Source: Phlyctochytrium arcticum | Lineage: Eukaryota; Chytridiomycota; Chytridiomycetes; Chytridiales; Chytridiaceae | Direction of reading: 5' to 3' | Assembly: GCA_025602905.1 (NCBI GenBank) | Contig: JAHLKI010000007.1 | Span: forward strand, 372,001-436,000 | Length of the DNA: 64,000 nucleotides | In this document: positions 44,219-54,322 of the stretch, one piece after another | Layout: every line of letters begins with the position of its first letter | How positions within the stretch are numbered: position 1 is the first letter of the stretch | Program-made: the position numbers and the translations under genes | Notes under the pieces: model-generated | Database searches by the model: none | The model's input: only the letters and a program-made list of their open reading frames with translations | Told to the model about the DNA's origin: nothing

Positions 44219-46694
44219 TCAGCGGTGAATGGTGGATGTTCCCTCTTCATACAGATGAAATAATCCACATCGTTGCAATCTATGAGATGAGATTAGAGGG
44301 TGTTCAGCAAGATCGCAAGAGTAGCCCAAATACCTTGAAACAAACTCGCCCACATTTTCCATCTCAGTAACCACGGGGAGCTGATCTTTGCGACAAATCT
44401 TGCGCCAATCTTGGGCATTTTCAACATCAAACTCTTCTTCAGCTTTTACATTGAGCTGTTGCCACCGCATACTCTGTAGGAAAACAGAGATGAGCTTCTC
44501 TAGATGGTTGTGTTGTAGAAAAGGACGAAACGCTACCTTTACGCGTCGAACAAACTCCTGAACTGCATCTGTGCTTCCCTCTACAAGAATGAACCCTGGG
44601 AACCCAATCTTGCAAACCACTATGTAGTTGACAGATTAGCACTTCTATCAAAAGATCAACAGATGCCTTGGCTCATCACATACGTCCCAACTCCAACTCT
44701 AGAGCCCAGGCCCGCATGTTTTTCCGCTCTATTTCCGCAATTAACACTATGCTCTCAGTTTGACAAGAATGACATTTCTTACTCTCAGTGCTTGCGATAT
44801 GGTGACTTTTGATAAAGCAGCGACGCCCCATAGTTGGAACATTGATATCATCAGACTTTTGAGCCGGAGTGCTACTCACTTTTGGCTGTGCAGTTTTTGC
44901 CGCGGCAACTACTGAAGACATACTATCCAACGCATCCATAATCGAGGCATTGACTATGGCATAAATGTGGAAAAGAGAATGCGAGTATCCTTCTTCTTCG
45001 TCCGCTAAATACAAAACACTCTTATAAAATGGTCGCACAACAGATGGATCCAGTGATAACTTACGAGTTAGCTCCGATTCTGCCTTACGTATCTCCGCAT
45101 TGATGGCTTTTGCTACATGTGGAAACTGCTTTTTCTTTAGTTATGTTTAGGTGTTATAGAGCAAGTAGAAAATCATACCTGCTTGTTGCATGAGAATTCG
45201 ATGAGCGCCGGCTCAAATGGGTATCGGGGTGGTAACTGGAAGTGCAATATGCAGGGGTCTATACTTGAGTTGAGTGCTTACGTCTCGTGCAAATAGATGG
45301 CTCAATCGCACCCAGGTTATTCGGTTCGTCACCTGTGACTTTAATGCTGAACTTAAGAATCTGTGATTCGCCAAAGGCGCACGATGCCGCCACTTGTTCC
45401 AATGCGGCGTCCAGTTGTACGCAGTTCTGCAGAAAACGTCCCGTTCAGTTGCTTGTGACAAAAATGTCCAACTCTTTCACGCGCAAACCTCCAGGCCCGG
45501 TGTCACCCATTCAATCTCTCCTTCCCCAGGAAACATGGAATTAAGGAGTTGCAATTCGTCAATTTGCCTTTTGCGATAAGAATCAGACTGAGCGATTGGT
45601 CGAGTGTCCTGCTTTTCAGGTGAAGGACTCCTTTCTGGCTCATTAACCTGGGCGGTCTTCCGTGCCGCGCGTGCCACGTCTATGTTCATAACTTGCCCGG
45701 GCTTAGCCGGTGTATTTACAGCCACGGCTTTGAAGCGAGCAGCCAGTGCAAATGGATCCACCTTGCCCCCCTGATTGCTTTCAATCGAACCTCCTGCCTT
45801 CTTGGCCGGCACTTGGCCAGGGTATGTTTTCTGCGTCGGAGTACGGGAAGTTTTGTTGTCCAAGCTGGGACCGGCTGATTGCACTTTTGGCTGATTGGCT
45901 GGGCTCTGCCGAGTACGGTCAGCGTAGCTAGGCCCTGGGCTCGGTTGACGAATAACTGCCTCATTTGAAGATACCGCCTTAGGAAACTCGCGCTTGATCT
46001 TGGGTTGCGCATCATCTCTACTCGCATGCTGTCTTAGATTTGATGTTTCTGCCTCAAATTGTGATGAGACTTACATAAATATTTGATTTATTTGGTCTTT
46101 GATCTGAAAATTCAATAAAGTTTAGAGTCTTGCCTCTTCCCCATTTCCCCGGCAAAATACCAACTACAGTACCTGCTGCTTGGGAGGACTTGATGCTTCC
46201 CCTTGCGCAGCTAGTGCCTGCCACTGCTGGACTTTTCGTGACCTTTTAGCCGCGCTCTGGAAATGCGAGCAACCATCAATAAAAGTCCTTCCGGAATAGT
46301 ATCTCACTTCAAAAAGGCTCACCTTTGGTGAAATCGTCTTCTTCGGCGGTCCTGGCACGGGCACTGGTGCTGGTGCTGGTGCTGGTGCCGGTGCTGGCGG
46401 CGGTGGTTCAAAGTCCAGAAAGGAATCTTGATACTCCTGTATGCAGTGTTTACAGCGCCGGCGATCGTCTTGCCGTACCTGGACCTTTGAGTAGCCGTCG
46501 CGCTTGACCATTTTCTCGCAAGTCGCACACTGGAGTCGCTCCGAATATCCCGGGGGTGGGACGGGGGCAGCACCAAACCATGAGGGATCAATCGGCTTCT
46601 TCTTCTTCTTCTTCTTTACGACATAGGGGGCGAGGTTGCTGTCACCCGTGCTTTCGACAAAGGTGGTATACTCTTGTTCTTTGTCGGCGAGCAT
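44219..46694 (-). CDS. Composite gene: Stc1-like zinc finger + RWD + DUF1115 (RWDD2-type)
   Basis: From the ATG at 46694 (MLADKEQEYTTFVESTGD) the protein has a poly-Lys stretch, then a C-x-x-C ... C-x-x-C finger (LQCATCEKMVKRDGYSK, RRRCKHCIQEYQDSF) resembling the Stc1 domain, then a Pro/Ala run. Exons continue through SAAKRSRKVQQWQALAAQG and a Ser/Pro-rich linker of about 170 residues into an RWD domain (IDELQLLNSMFPGEGEIEW, then ILKFSIKVTDPCILHFQLPP and RYPFEPALIEFSC after a 74-nt intron). The DUF1115 part of RWDD2 follows (RRCFIKSHHIAST-EKRKNMRAWA, KIGFPGFILVEGSTDAVQEF). The only in-frame Met in the linker is at about 45691, so two separate genes remain possible. Fusion is favoured by an open linker and compatible splice sites at 46160-46020. 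The molecular role is unknown. Confidence 0.62.
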
Positions 46695-47088
46695 CGTTGG
46701 AAAATAGATTTGGCAGGAGAATGTGATTGCGCAAACTGCCAAACTTTCCCACGTCGCTGACGAACTCACGTGTCCGTCGTCGTTATGTTTTGGCGGCTAC
46801 TTTTTGACCTTTTGACTTTCATCTACGGCATTCGCATACAAAGTCAACCTCGGCCAGTAGGGGGGAAAGGAATGTGCGGTGTTTTTCAGAACTCGTTGTG
46901 TTCACAATCACCTGTGACACACACGCTTTCCTCGTTGGCCTGTAGTTTTAGAATATCTCTCTGTACGTAAAGTTGCTGAAAAATGATTATTGCAAGCAGA
47001 AGCCCATTTTATGCTCGATGAACCAAATGAACCATTGGCCATTTTGAGACGAAAAGCAGGTTATCAGTAAGATTGACAGCTATTTATC
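46695..47088. other. Intergenic, nothing recognised
   Basis: 394 bp between two minus-strand genes. No further ORF, repeat or RNA gene was recognised. Confidence 0.4.
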
Positions 47089-49743
47089 CTATGATACAAT
47101 TGGTTCTGCATGCTCCACTTTCCCCTCTCCCTCTGCCGCGCTCAGATTCTCTTGATTGCGTAGCTTCTCCCTCAGTATCTCTCTCACTTCGCGTGCCCGC
47201 TGCATCTTGAGCAACTTCCGCTGCTTCTTAGTTAGCGGAGTTTCAATCTCAACTTCCGGATCAAATCCTGGTTCACCAACAGTAGGCCGTGGGCGTCCAG
47301 TCGTCGCTCTGAGCTGTGGCTCGTTCTCTTGCTCCACCCATCCGTTCTCCTCCAGTTTCTCCGCCGGATTCTGACTGTCCTGCAACGCCTCTTGGATGGC
47401 CTCGACGGGTCGTGGTAGAGGCGTGGTTCCAACTGTTTTGACGACCATGGGAATGCGCGTATTAAGGGAACTCATCAGACGCTCAATTCGCTCCCGAAAG
47501 CGGCGTGAAGACTTGTCCAGATGGTACCCACGATGAATAAACAAAAGAGCACGATTCCATTTTACCAAGTCGATGGCTTGGGTGCCCTTGAAAGGGTTGG
47601 CGGCAAACTGTTTACTGACCTTTTCAGTTTCTGATGGTTTGTCGACAATCAATGCGTATGAAGTTGCTGATGTGCCTTGCTTGGCGGCGGTGGTGGTTGA
47701 CGCAGAAGAGCTTGTGCGTCTAAAGTTGGAAACAGGTTCTGCAGAGATCCAATTATCCTCTCCTGTATCCTCTATAACTCTGCCAACTCCCAAAGCCCGG
47801 CGGATTGTCAGTAACATTTCCGGCTCATGCCATCGGATAACGGCATACCCCCGCGGTCCATCCATCGACACACGCAAACGTCCTCGAGCTTCGAAAAAGC
47901 CCGTGATGTATGAATCCAACTTTCGTAGAGGGCCTTCCGGCAATCCAAAGAGTTCGGGGTGCCCCAATTCGGTGCAAAGCCGGCGTAACTGGGATTGCCG
48001 ATCGGGAACACGAGACTGACCTTTAAGCATTCGGCACATACGAAGCAACCCTGCAGGATCCGTGCACCGCCAAACAAGGTGGTCATCTGGAATGTCGCGC
48101 ACAACACTATACCGCATCATCATTTTGATATAGTAAATAGAATTGAGCTCCGACTTTGGTAGCGTGATTTCCCAAATATGTCGAGGGCCTTCTCCAGAGT
48201 CATTAAAGTAAATCCGTCCTGCGGCATCGTTCAGCCCACCCAGCCAATGAATGAACTTGTTGGGGTCACCGCCAAATGCGTCAGTCAGCTTGGAGAATAG
48301 CAGCTTGTGCGGCTTATCGACGGTCAACGGGTCAACTTGCTCAATAGGAATGTCACCTTGCCATGGGAGCTTTCGCACCTTGCGGACATGCGGTTTAAAG
48401 TATTGTTTCTCGAATAGATCATCTTTTGTGGTGAGGCGACCTTTCAGCTTCTCAGGCTTCTTGAGGACAGTGCCTACATTTGGTTTAGGAGTCTGGATCT
48501 GATACTCGGGTTTGATCGCGTTCTCCACCCTGATTTTCTCAGCCTTTTGTTCTGGCGTGAGAAGCCACGGTTTGTATTGGTTGCGGGGTCGAAAATCATC
48601 AGAGCCTGGGGGCGTTTCCCACTTGCTTTGTGGCGACCTGCGACCTCTGGCCCCATCACTTGATCCATGGTCCTTCTCGAAATGTAGATTCTCGTCGTAT
48701 GAATGTTCTGGTGTATGAGATGACTTTGGTGAATAGGGACGGTTGGTGCGGGATTGATCGTCCCCAAGCCTTGCTTGTCCCTGCGAACTTCGCGCGCTCT
48801 CACTTCGATCATATCGGTCAAAATTGTTGGTAGCTCCTCTTTGCCCACGATCTGACTGAGGATCCTGTCGGCGGTCATATGATCGTTCCGAAGAGTAAGA
48901 TGACTTCGGGGAATAAGGTTGGTCGTCCCCACGTCTTGTTCCTCCCTGTGACCCTCGAGCACTCTCGTTTCTAGCATACCGATCAAAGTTACGTGTGGCT
49001 CCTCTTTGCCCACGATCTGACTGAGGATCCTGCCGGTCATATGGTCGTTCCGAGGAGTACGAGGACATGGGGGGAAAATGTTGCTTGGTCTGCGGTTGTT
49101 CTTTTCCAAATCTTGCTCCTTCCAGTGACCCTCGGGCACTCTCGTTTCTATCATACCGATCAGAGTAACTAGTGGTTCCTCGTTGCCCACGATCTGACTG
49201 AGGAGCCTGTTGGCGGTCGTATGAGCGTTCTGACGAGTAAGATGACTTGGGTGGATAAGATGAATTGGTCCGGGACTGGTCGTTACCGAGTCTTGTTCCT
49301 CCCTGTGAACCTCGAGTATTCTCGTTTCGATCATACCTATCAGAGTAATTAGTGGGTCCTCGTTGCCCAAGATCTGACTGAGAGGCCTGTCGGCGGTCGT
49401 ATGATCGTTCGGAGGAATAGGATGGCTTGGATGATGCAAAAGATGAATTGGATGGAGGGGATGGGTCGGTCAGGGAATATATGTCCGCAAACACTCCGCG
49501 TTCAGGACGTGATGCTTTGCGATATCCAGCCTCCCCAGTTCTGTCGTCTTCTTTATTGTTGAAGGATTTTTTTGACTGATCAGTTCCTGGAGCGTCGTTC
49601 CGATACGAGCGACCCTGACTGGCAACAAGAAGACTTGTGCGGCTTTTTGCGTTGAGACAAGAAGCACTGGATGACCTTCCTCCCACATACTGCTCCCATT
49701 TGATCCAAAACAGCCCACGGCTGGCCGTCCCCAGTCTGTTCAT
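47089..49743 (-). CDS. Nuclear-encoded LAGLIDADG-fold protein, probably mitochondrial
   Basis: Single-exon gene. I chose the ATG at 49743 over the frame's first ATG (49938) because it gives an Arg/Ser-rich, acid-poor leader (MNRLGTASRGLFWIKWEQYV, later SQGRSYRND) typical of mitochondrial import, and because the upstream ATG would overlap the start of PSF2. Length is 884 residues. The middle is four to five copies of a roughly 60-residue repeat (SSYSSERSYDRRQ, QSDRGQRG, DRYDRNESARGSQGG). The C-terminal half has a double LAGLIDADG arrangement: FIHWLGGLNDAAGRIYF and, about 120 residues later, LDSYITGFFEARGRLRV, each followed by the usual strand pattern. Position 8 of the motif, the metal-binding acid of homing endonucleases, is Ala in the first and Arg in the second, so DNA cleavage is unlikely. 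A role as intron maturase or RNA-binding factor is inference. The tail is basic and coiled (KKQRKLLKMQRAREVREIL). Confidence 0.72.
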   Translation of the reverse strand: MNRLGTASRGLFWIKWEQYVGGRSSSASCLNAKSRTSLLVASQGRSYRNDAPGTDQSKKSFNNKEDDRTGEAGYRKASRPERGVFADIYSLTDPSPPSNSSFASSKPSYSSERSYDRRQASQSDLGQRGPTNYSDRYDRNENTRGSQGGTRLGNDQSRTNSSYPPKSSYSSERSYDRQQAPQSDRGQRGTTSYSDRYDRNESARGSLEGARFGKEQPQTKQHFPPMSSYSSERPYDRQDPQSDRGQRGATRNFDRYARNESARGSQGGTRRGDDQPYSPKSSYSSERSYDRRQDPQSDRGQRGATNNFDRYDRSESARSSQGQARLGDDQSRTNRPYSPKSSHTPEHSYDENLHFEKDHGSSDGARGRRSPQSKWETPPGSDDFRPRNQYKPWLLTPEQKAEKIRVENAIKPEYQIQTPKPNVGTVLKKPEKLKGRLTTKDDLFEKQYFKPHVRKVRKLPWQGDIPIEQVDPLTVDKPHKLLFSKLTDAFGGDPNKFIHWLGGLNDAAGRIYFNDSGEGPRHIWEITLPKSELNSIYYIKMMMRYSVVRDIPDDHLVWRCTDPAGLLRMCRMLKGQSRVPDRQSQLRRLCTELGHPELFGLPEGPLRKLDSYITGFFEARGRLRVSMDGPRGYAVIRWHEPEMLLTIRRALGVGRVIEDTGEDNWISAEPVSNFRRTSSSASTTTAAKQGTSATSYALIVDKPSETEKVSKQFAANPFKGTQAIDLVKWNRALLFIHRGYHLDKSSRRFRERIERLMSSLNTRIPMVVKTVGTTPLPRPVEAIQEALQDSQNPAEKLEENGWVEQENEPQLRATTGRPRPTVGEPGFDPEVEIETPLTKKQRKLLKMQRAREVREILREKLRNQENLSAAEGEGKVEHAEPIVS
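48690..49440 (-). repeat. Tandem coding repeat, about 175-180 bp unit
   Basis: Four good copies and one partial copy within the LAGLIDADG-protein gene, each encoding a Ser/Tyr/Arg/Asp/Gln-rich unit of about 58-60 residues. The copies differ by substitutions and by small in-frame gaps, so the array is not very recent. Confidence 0.85.
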
Positions 49744-49928
49744 TGCGATCAATGCTTGCTTTGAGGTTGACCATTGTCGGAATTTTGAATTCTTGAGACT
49801 TGAAGGCCCACAAGCCACTTCCGACGCATTTACCCCTTTTGAGACAAATGAAGTTTCCAGTCGGACTTGCCCCAGGAACCCTCCGCTTTCAAAATTCAGT
49901 TTTCCACCACTGTGATCGGGACCACGAC
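49744..49928. promoter_or_regulatory. Compact divergent promoter, LAGLIDADG gene / PSF2
   Basis: Only 185 bp separate the two start codons. The minus-strand coding frame stays open across it, so a longer LAGLIDADG-protein N terminus overlapping the promoter cannot be ruled out. Confidence 0.45.
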
Positions 49929-50781
49929 ATGTCTTCATACGGACGACTTACTCGCAATGGATTTACTCCAGCTGAAGTCGAGTTTCTTGCCGAGAACGAA
50001 ACAATAACGATTGTACCCACGCAAAAGATGGGCGCTGTTCATTTGATAAATGTAACTTGATAATTGTTTATTCCCAACTTGTGATTGCAATATATAACAA
50101 CCAAACGTTCGCAGGGAACATATGGACCATTCAAGCCGCCACATAAACAGGAAGTTCCATTATGGGTCGCCATAACCTTGAAGCGGAAACAAAAGTGTCA
50201 GATTGCGGCCCCAAGTTGGATGGACGTTGGTGCGTACTACATAGGAACTTTTGTTGATTGGGGGAACATCTTGTTAAATGTTTCTCATTGTAGAGGAGTT
50301 GCGGGAAAAGATAGAGGAAGAAAAGGCCAATCCCCTTTTTGTGAAGATGCCGTTCCACTTTATGGAGGTTGCACATGCAATACTGGACTGGTAAGGAACT
50401 AGCTTGCTCCTTCTGATGTGGGATGTAGCAGCTGACAGTTGAGTACACAGTGCGTCGGATGACATTCCACAGGCCGATGAAGTGCGGACTTTGCTCAAAG
50501 ATCTTCGGGAGTGCCGGCAAGCAAAGGCTCGCAAGGGTCTGGAAGCTTTAGATCATTACTACCTTCAGGTATGATGACTCTGCCTCGATTCGAGCGTTTC
50601 CGTACTCACACCGTGAACGCAGATGAATAACCTTGGGGCTATGGAAATCAACGAGATTCGCCCCTTTTTCACCCGTGCCTTTAACGAACTCCGACGTCTC
50701 CAATCTACACAATCAAGCGACGATTCCCAATCCGCAACACCCGCGCCCACCTTTAGTTCTGGTCGGACACTATACGATTGA
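49929..50781 (+). CDS. PSF2: GINS complex subunit Psf2
   Basis: Subunit of GINS, part of the CMG replicative helicase. The ATG at 49929 opens MSSYGRLTRNGFTPAEVEFL and AENETITIVP, the Psf2-type N terminus. Later exons give GTYGPFKPPHKQEVPLWVAI, TLKRKQKCQIAAPSWMDV, KMPFHFMEVAHAILD, an alpha-helical DDIPQADEVRTLLKDLRE, and the conserved NNLGAMEINEIRPFFTRAFN. The C terminus is a short Ser/Thr-rich tail. Introns (donors near 50053, 50231, 50390 and 50570) all rejoin cleanly. About 205 residues, normal for the family. Confidence 0.92.
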
Positions 50782-50844
50782 AACAGTACTCTGCATTGGC
50801 GTATATTGTTCTTATTTTTGGAAGCATGTATATATACACAAATA

Positions 50845-52083
50845 TTAGATACCCTCTGCGGGCCAGAGCCACCCGTAGTCCCTCCAGCCTTCCAGTTCAC
50901 CCGACTGCAAAGCTCGGTACGTGTCATGAAGTTGCCGGAAACCAGCAAACGTTCCAGATGGGTTGGCTACTTTGACGACTTCAGTGTGAATGTCTTCATC
51001 GTCTTCATCATCTTCCCAGATGTCATCGGCATCCCGTTTCGTCTTTTTGGCGGTAGCTTTAGGTGTGCCGTATTCCCGATGAATCTCGCCAACGGGTGTG
51101 ATGATGACAGCTGTACCACAAGCAGCGATTTCTTCAAATTTGCCGGCCTTGACTTCTTCCCACTCTACCAAACGCCGTTCTACAGACCAACCAAAGTGTC
51201 GGCGCGCGAGCTCACACAGACTCCGGTTCGTCACTGACAGGAGCGCGCTGGTTGATTTCGGGGTCACGTATGTTCGCTTGCCATTTGCGTCTGCTGGAGT
51301 CAAAGCGGCAAAGTTGGAAGATGCGAATTCATCGACGTATTTGTTCTCTCGAGAGTCCAAAAACAACAAAATGCTGAATCCGTTTTGCTTCGCTTCAATA
51401 GAGGGTTTGAGAGATGGGGCGTAGTTGCCGCCAGCCTTGACCTGCCCCGTTCCGTATGTAGCAGCACGGTCAAACTTGTGTTTGATGAGAGCCTTGGTGG
51501 GAGTGCCCATGCCACCTTTGTAAAACTCGCCGACAGGGTAACACATGACGATAAAGGTGTATTCTGTTGCTGGTGCGAGACCTGCCTGAGGGCCTGATCC
51601 AAAGACCAAAGGGCGGATGTACAAAGTGCCGTTTGATTCGGAAGGTGGGACATATTCAGCATTGGCTTTGACAGTTTTCCGGACAGCTTCCAAGAACAAT
51701 TCTTCGGAGGGGGCAGCCATGCCTAGCTGCTCACAGGATCTTATCAAGCGACGAGCATTCAATTCTGGGCGGAAACTTCGAATCTTGCCATCCTTCATCT
51801 GGAACGCCTTTAGTCCCTCAAAGCACGACTGTCCGTAATGCAAACCGGTTGCTGTAAACGATTTCAAAAAAATAAGTGACTGCTTCAGACACGACCAATG
51901 CCAATCCCATAACATACCACATATGTCCAGGGTAATCTTAAAGTCGGTAACAAACTCTTCTTCACTCCACTTGCCGTCCTTCCAAACGTACTTGTAATAC
52001 CCGTTTGTTTTTCGGTACGAGAATCCCAAGTTGGCCCAATCCAGGGTACTTGGATCCGCACGATCCTGGATGTTGCTAACCAT
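50845..52083 (-). CDS. BAT: Branched-chain amino acid aminotransferase
   Basis: PLP enzyme interconverting Val, Leu and Ile with their 2-oxo acids. The ATG at 52081-52083 gives MVSNIQDRADPSTLDWANLG, with no obvious mitochondrial leader, suggesting the cytosolic form. One intron (donor near 51915) joins DIC to ATGLHYGQSCFEGLKAFQM. Other family blocks are SFRPELNARRLIRSCEQLGM, GTLYIRPLVFGSG, and the PLP-lysine region GTGQVKAGGNYAPSL, then ENKYVDEFASSNFAAL and FEEIAACGTAVIITPVGEI. Near the C terminus an acidic insertion (DADDIWEDDEDDED) sits where most family members have a short loop. Leucine breakdown links it functionally to IVD at the other end of the window, but nothing suggests co-regulation. 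Confidence 0.92.
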   Translation of the reverse strand: MVSNIQDRADPSTLDWANLGFSYRKTNGYYKYVWKDGKWSEEEFVTDFKITLDICGMLWDWHWSCLKQSLIFLKSFTATGLHYGQSCFEGLKAFQMKDGKIRSFRPELNARRLIRSCEQLGMAAPSEELFLEAVRKTVKANAEYVPPSESNGTLYIRPLVFGSGPQAGLAPATEYTFIVMCYPVGEFYKGGMGTPTKALIKHKFDRAATYGTGQVKAGGNYAPSLKPSIEAKQNGFSILLFLDSRENKYVDEFASSNFAALTPADANGKRTYVTPKSTSALLSVTNRSLCELARRHFGWSVERRLVEWEEVKAGKFEEIAACGTAVIITPVGEIHREYGTPKATAKKTKRDADDIWEDDEDDEDIHTEVVKVANPSGTFAGFRQLHDTYRALQSGELEGWRDYGWLWPAEGI

Positions 52084-52187
52084 CTTTTTGTTTTGAGTTG
52101 TTTGTTTGTCGAGTAAGGATATGTGAGAGGGATCCAGGCGGTGGAAAAGGTTAATGGAGAGGAGGAAAGAAGGAAGTGGGGAGCCTT

Positions 52188-52195
52188 ATTATATA
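52188..52195 (-). promoter_or_regulatory. TATA-like box upstream of the aminotransferase
   Basis: TATATAAT on the minus strand, 105 bp upstream of the start codon at 52083. Position and sequence fit a core promoter element. There is no other support. Confidence 0.35.
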
Positions 52196-52535
52196 GATTC
52201 GAACGCGCAGCCAGCAGGTGGCTGTGCTGATAATTGGCATGGCAACAAAAGATCATCTTGCAATGACCGTGATGTTGCACAAGATCGAAGGATCGAAGCC
52301 CTGTGCCACGAGTTTCCCACGCTGGGGCCTATTTCCCCATTGGGATATTTATTAGCAGGTTTCTTTTGGAAGTATAAAATTGAGTGTATAAAATGTTTAT
52401 GGTCGCGCAAGTAAATAGACGGCGAGAGTAAGGGATATATATGGATGTGAGAAATCGGTCCGGGTGGCAATGATATAGAGGGAATGAGGATCTATCTACA
52501 AAAAAACTAAGTCTACAGGATCAGAGAACCAGCAC

Positions 52536-54322
52536 TCAAGCACGCAAAACATTCTCCAAATGTCCTTTGACTGCTCCACCGATATTGACCAGATCAATCA
52601 AGAATGTGTCGTGGCCGTACATGGCATCCAGCTCATAGTACGTGACATTCTTGTTGCCGCCCTTCTTGAGGCAATCTGCAATCTCTTTCTGCTGCCAAAA
52701 GGGAAACAGGATATCCGACTGCACGCCAAGAACCAGGGTCGGCATCTTGAGTGGTGCAAGGCCTCGAATTAGCGCGGTTTCACTAGACTCTGACGACGAG
52801 CTGTCCAAAGTAGACGCATCCGACTCTTCAGATCGCTGCGGGACGGCGCACTCTGCTCCGGTGCTCTTGGATGTAGAATTGAGTGATGCAAAAGGAGGTA
52901 ATGGTATATCACCCATATCAAACATGTCCATAGCTTTTGAGATATACAAAAGCGAGTTGGGGTCGTACTGGAGGCAAAATCGGTCTCCCTAAAAAAGAAA
53001 CGTGGTGGTGGGTCGTGCAGCCAACAAATGTAACCCAAGAATAGGCGTACCTGATGGTCGAGGTATGTCTCGATCAGAAAATCAGGGCACAAGGCAGGAG
53101 TCTGCTTGGGATTGCTGCGTTTTCTGCCAAAACGCTGTTCCCATTCCGGACCAGAACGGTAACTAAACTATATATAAGCGCTCCGCGCATGCATTCAACA
53201 CTGGGAAAACCTACCTAATGGTGGCTATTTGACGCGCAAGCTAGTGGAAAAGGAACTGTGTCAGAGCAGTATAAACAAAGAACGCAAAATCAAGATTGTG
53301 AGCTTACTTTCATACCAACATGAGGTGGTATACCTCCGTAGTAAAACCCTTCCTTCCAATTTGGATCCGACATAAGGACTGTAATAATCTCGTGAGACCC
53401 GCGTTTCAAACCCAACAAACACTCTGCTCAACTACTTACCTTGCCGCTGGGTATGTCGTAAGGCTATTGAATAAGGATGTGACCGAGCTGCTGCAGAAAT
53501 GGAAATCACCCGACCCACACGCTCAGGAAACAATGCCGCCGAGGCTAGCGAAAGCATTCCCCCCATAGAGCTACCCACACTTGCATGGAGCTTGTTGATT
53601 CCCATATCGTCCAGCATCCGAAACTGGGCGCGCACCATGTCCCAGATGGTAATAATCGGAAAGCGCGTTGCGTAGCGCTCCCCGTTCACTGGATCGATGC
53701 TAGAGGGACCCGTCGAGCCATAGCATCCACCCAATACGTTGGTACAAATGACGTGGAATTTGTTGGTGTCTATCGGGTATCCTGGTCCAATAAAGCGTTC
53801 CCACCAGCCATCTTTGGGATTCTTTTCGTGACTCTTGGCGTGGGAGCTGGCGCTGAGCCCGGTATGAAGAAGAATCACATTGTCTTTGGCCGCATTCAGC
53901 TCTCCCCATGTCTCGTATGCAATGTCAAATTCGGGCAGTACTCCTCCATGCACAAAGTTTAAAGGCTGGCTATTGTGGTAAAGGTTGTACCCAGAGACAA
54001 TTTTGTCATAAGCCGGCTCAGGGCCCCCATCGAGCGACCTTTCGCGTTCAGCATTCCGTTCAAGGCAGGGAAATTGCAGAGCGGGGTTGGAGGAAGCGGG
54101 AGCTGTGGAGGTGGATAGGTGGTGGTTGCTCGACTTGAAAACTTGGGAATTTGACGGAGCGCGTGCCGTAGCAATCGTCGAGGAGTATGCACGCGGAAAA
54201 CGACCGAAACTTGACCGTAGGACGGCTCTAGCTGGAACCTTCATCGCTGCGTTATAACTTTTTGGGAAGCCTATGAAATGCGTAAAGCGAAACTTCCTCT
54301 TAAAGGACGAGGGAAATGCCAT
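52536..54322 (-). CDS. cys2: Serine O-acyltransferase of the MetX/Cys2 type, mitochondrial
   Basis: Alpha/beta-hydrolase of the homoserine/serine acyltransferase family. It resembles the fungal Cys2/CysA group, which acylates serine in cysteine synthesis, more than Met2: [90 protein letters not shown], nucleophile Ser in [14 protein letters not shown], and [16 protein letters not shown]. Introns from about 53450 to 52980 lead through [18 protein letters not shown] and [15 protein letters not shown]. Catalytic Asp and His appear as [12 protein letters not shown] and YGHDTFLID. The head is Arg/Ser-rich and acid-poor, indicating mitochondrial import. An alternative start at 54244 ([20 protein letters not shown]) looks even more like a presequence. 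A Ser-rich insertion of about 40 residues lies before the C-terminal catalytic part. The acyl donor cannot be told from sequence. Confidence 0.8.

Noticed and set aside
45240..45290. A possible 23-nt intron in the RWD-coding part of the composite gene
   Set aside because: A donor further upstream (after KVT) with the same acceptor gives a 74-nt intron and a canonical RWD strand (DPCILHFQLPPRYP).
49744..49938. The first in-frame ATG of the LAGLIDADG gene at 49938
   Set aside because: It would overlap the PSF2 start codon and hide the mitochondrial-type leader at the ATG at 49743; I kept the shorter form.
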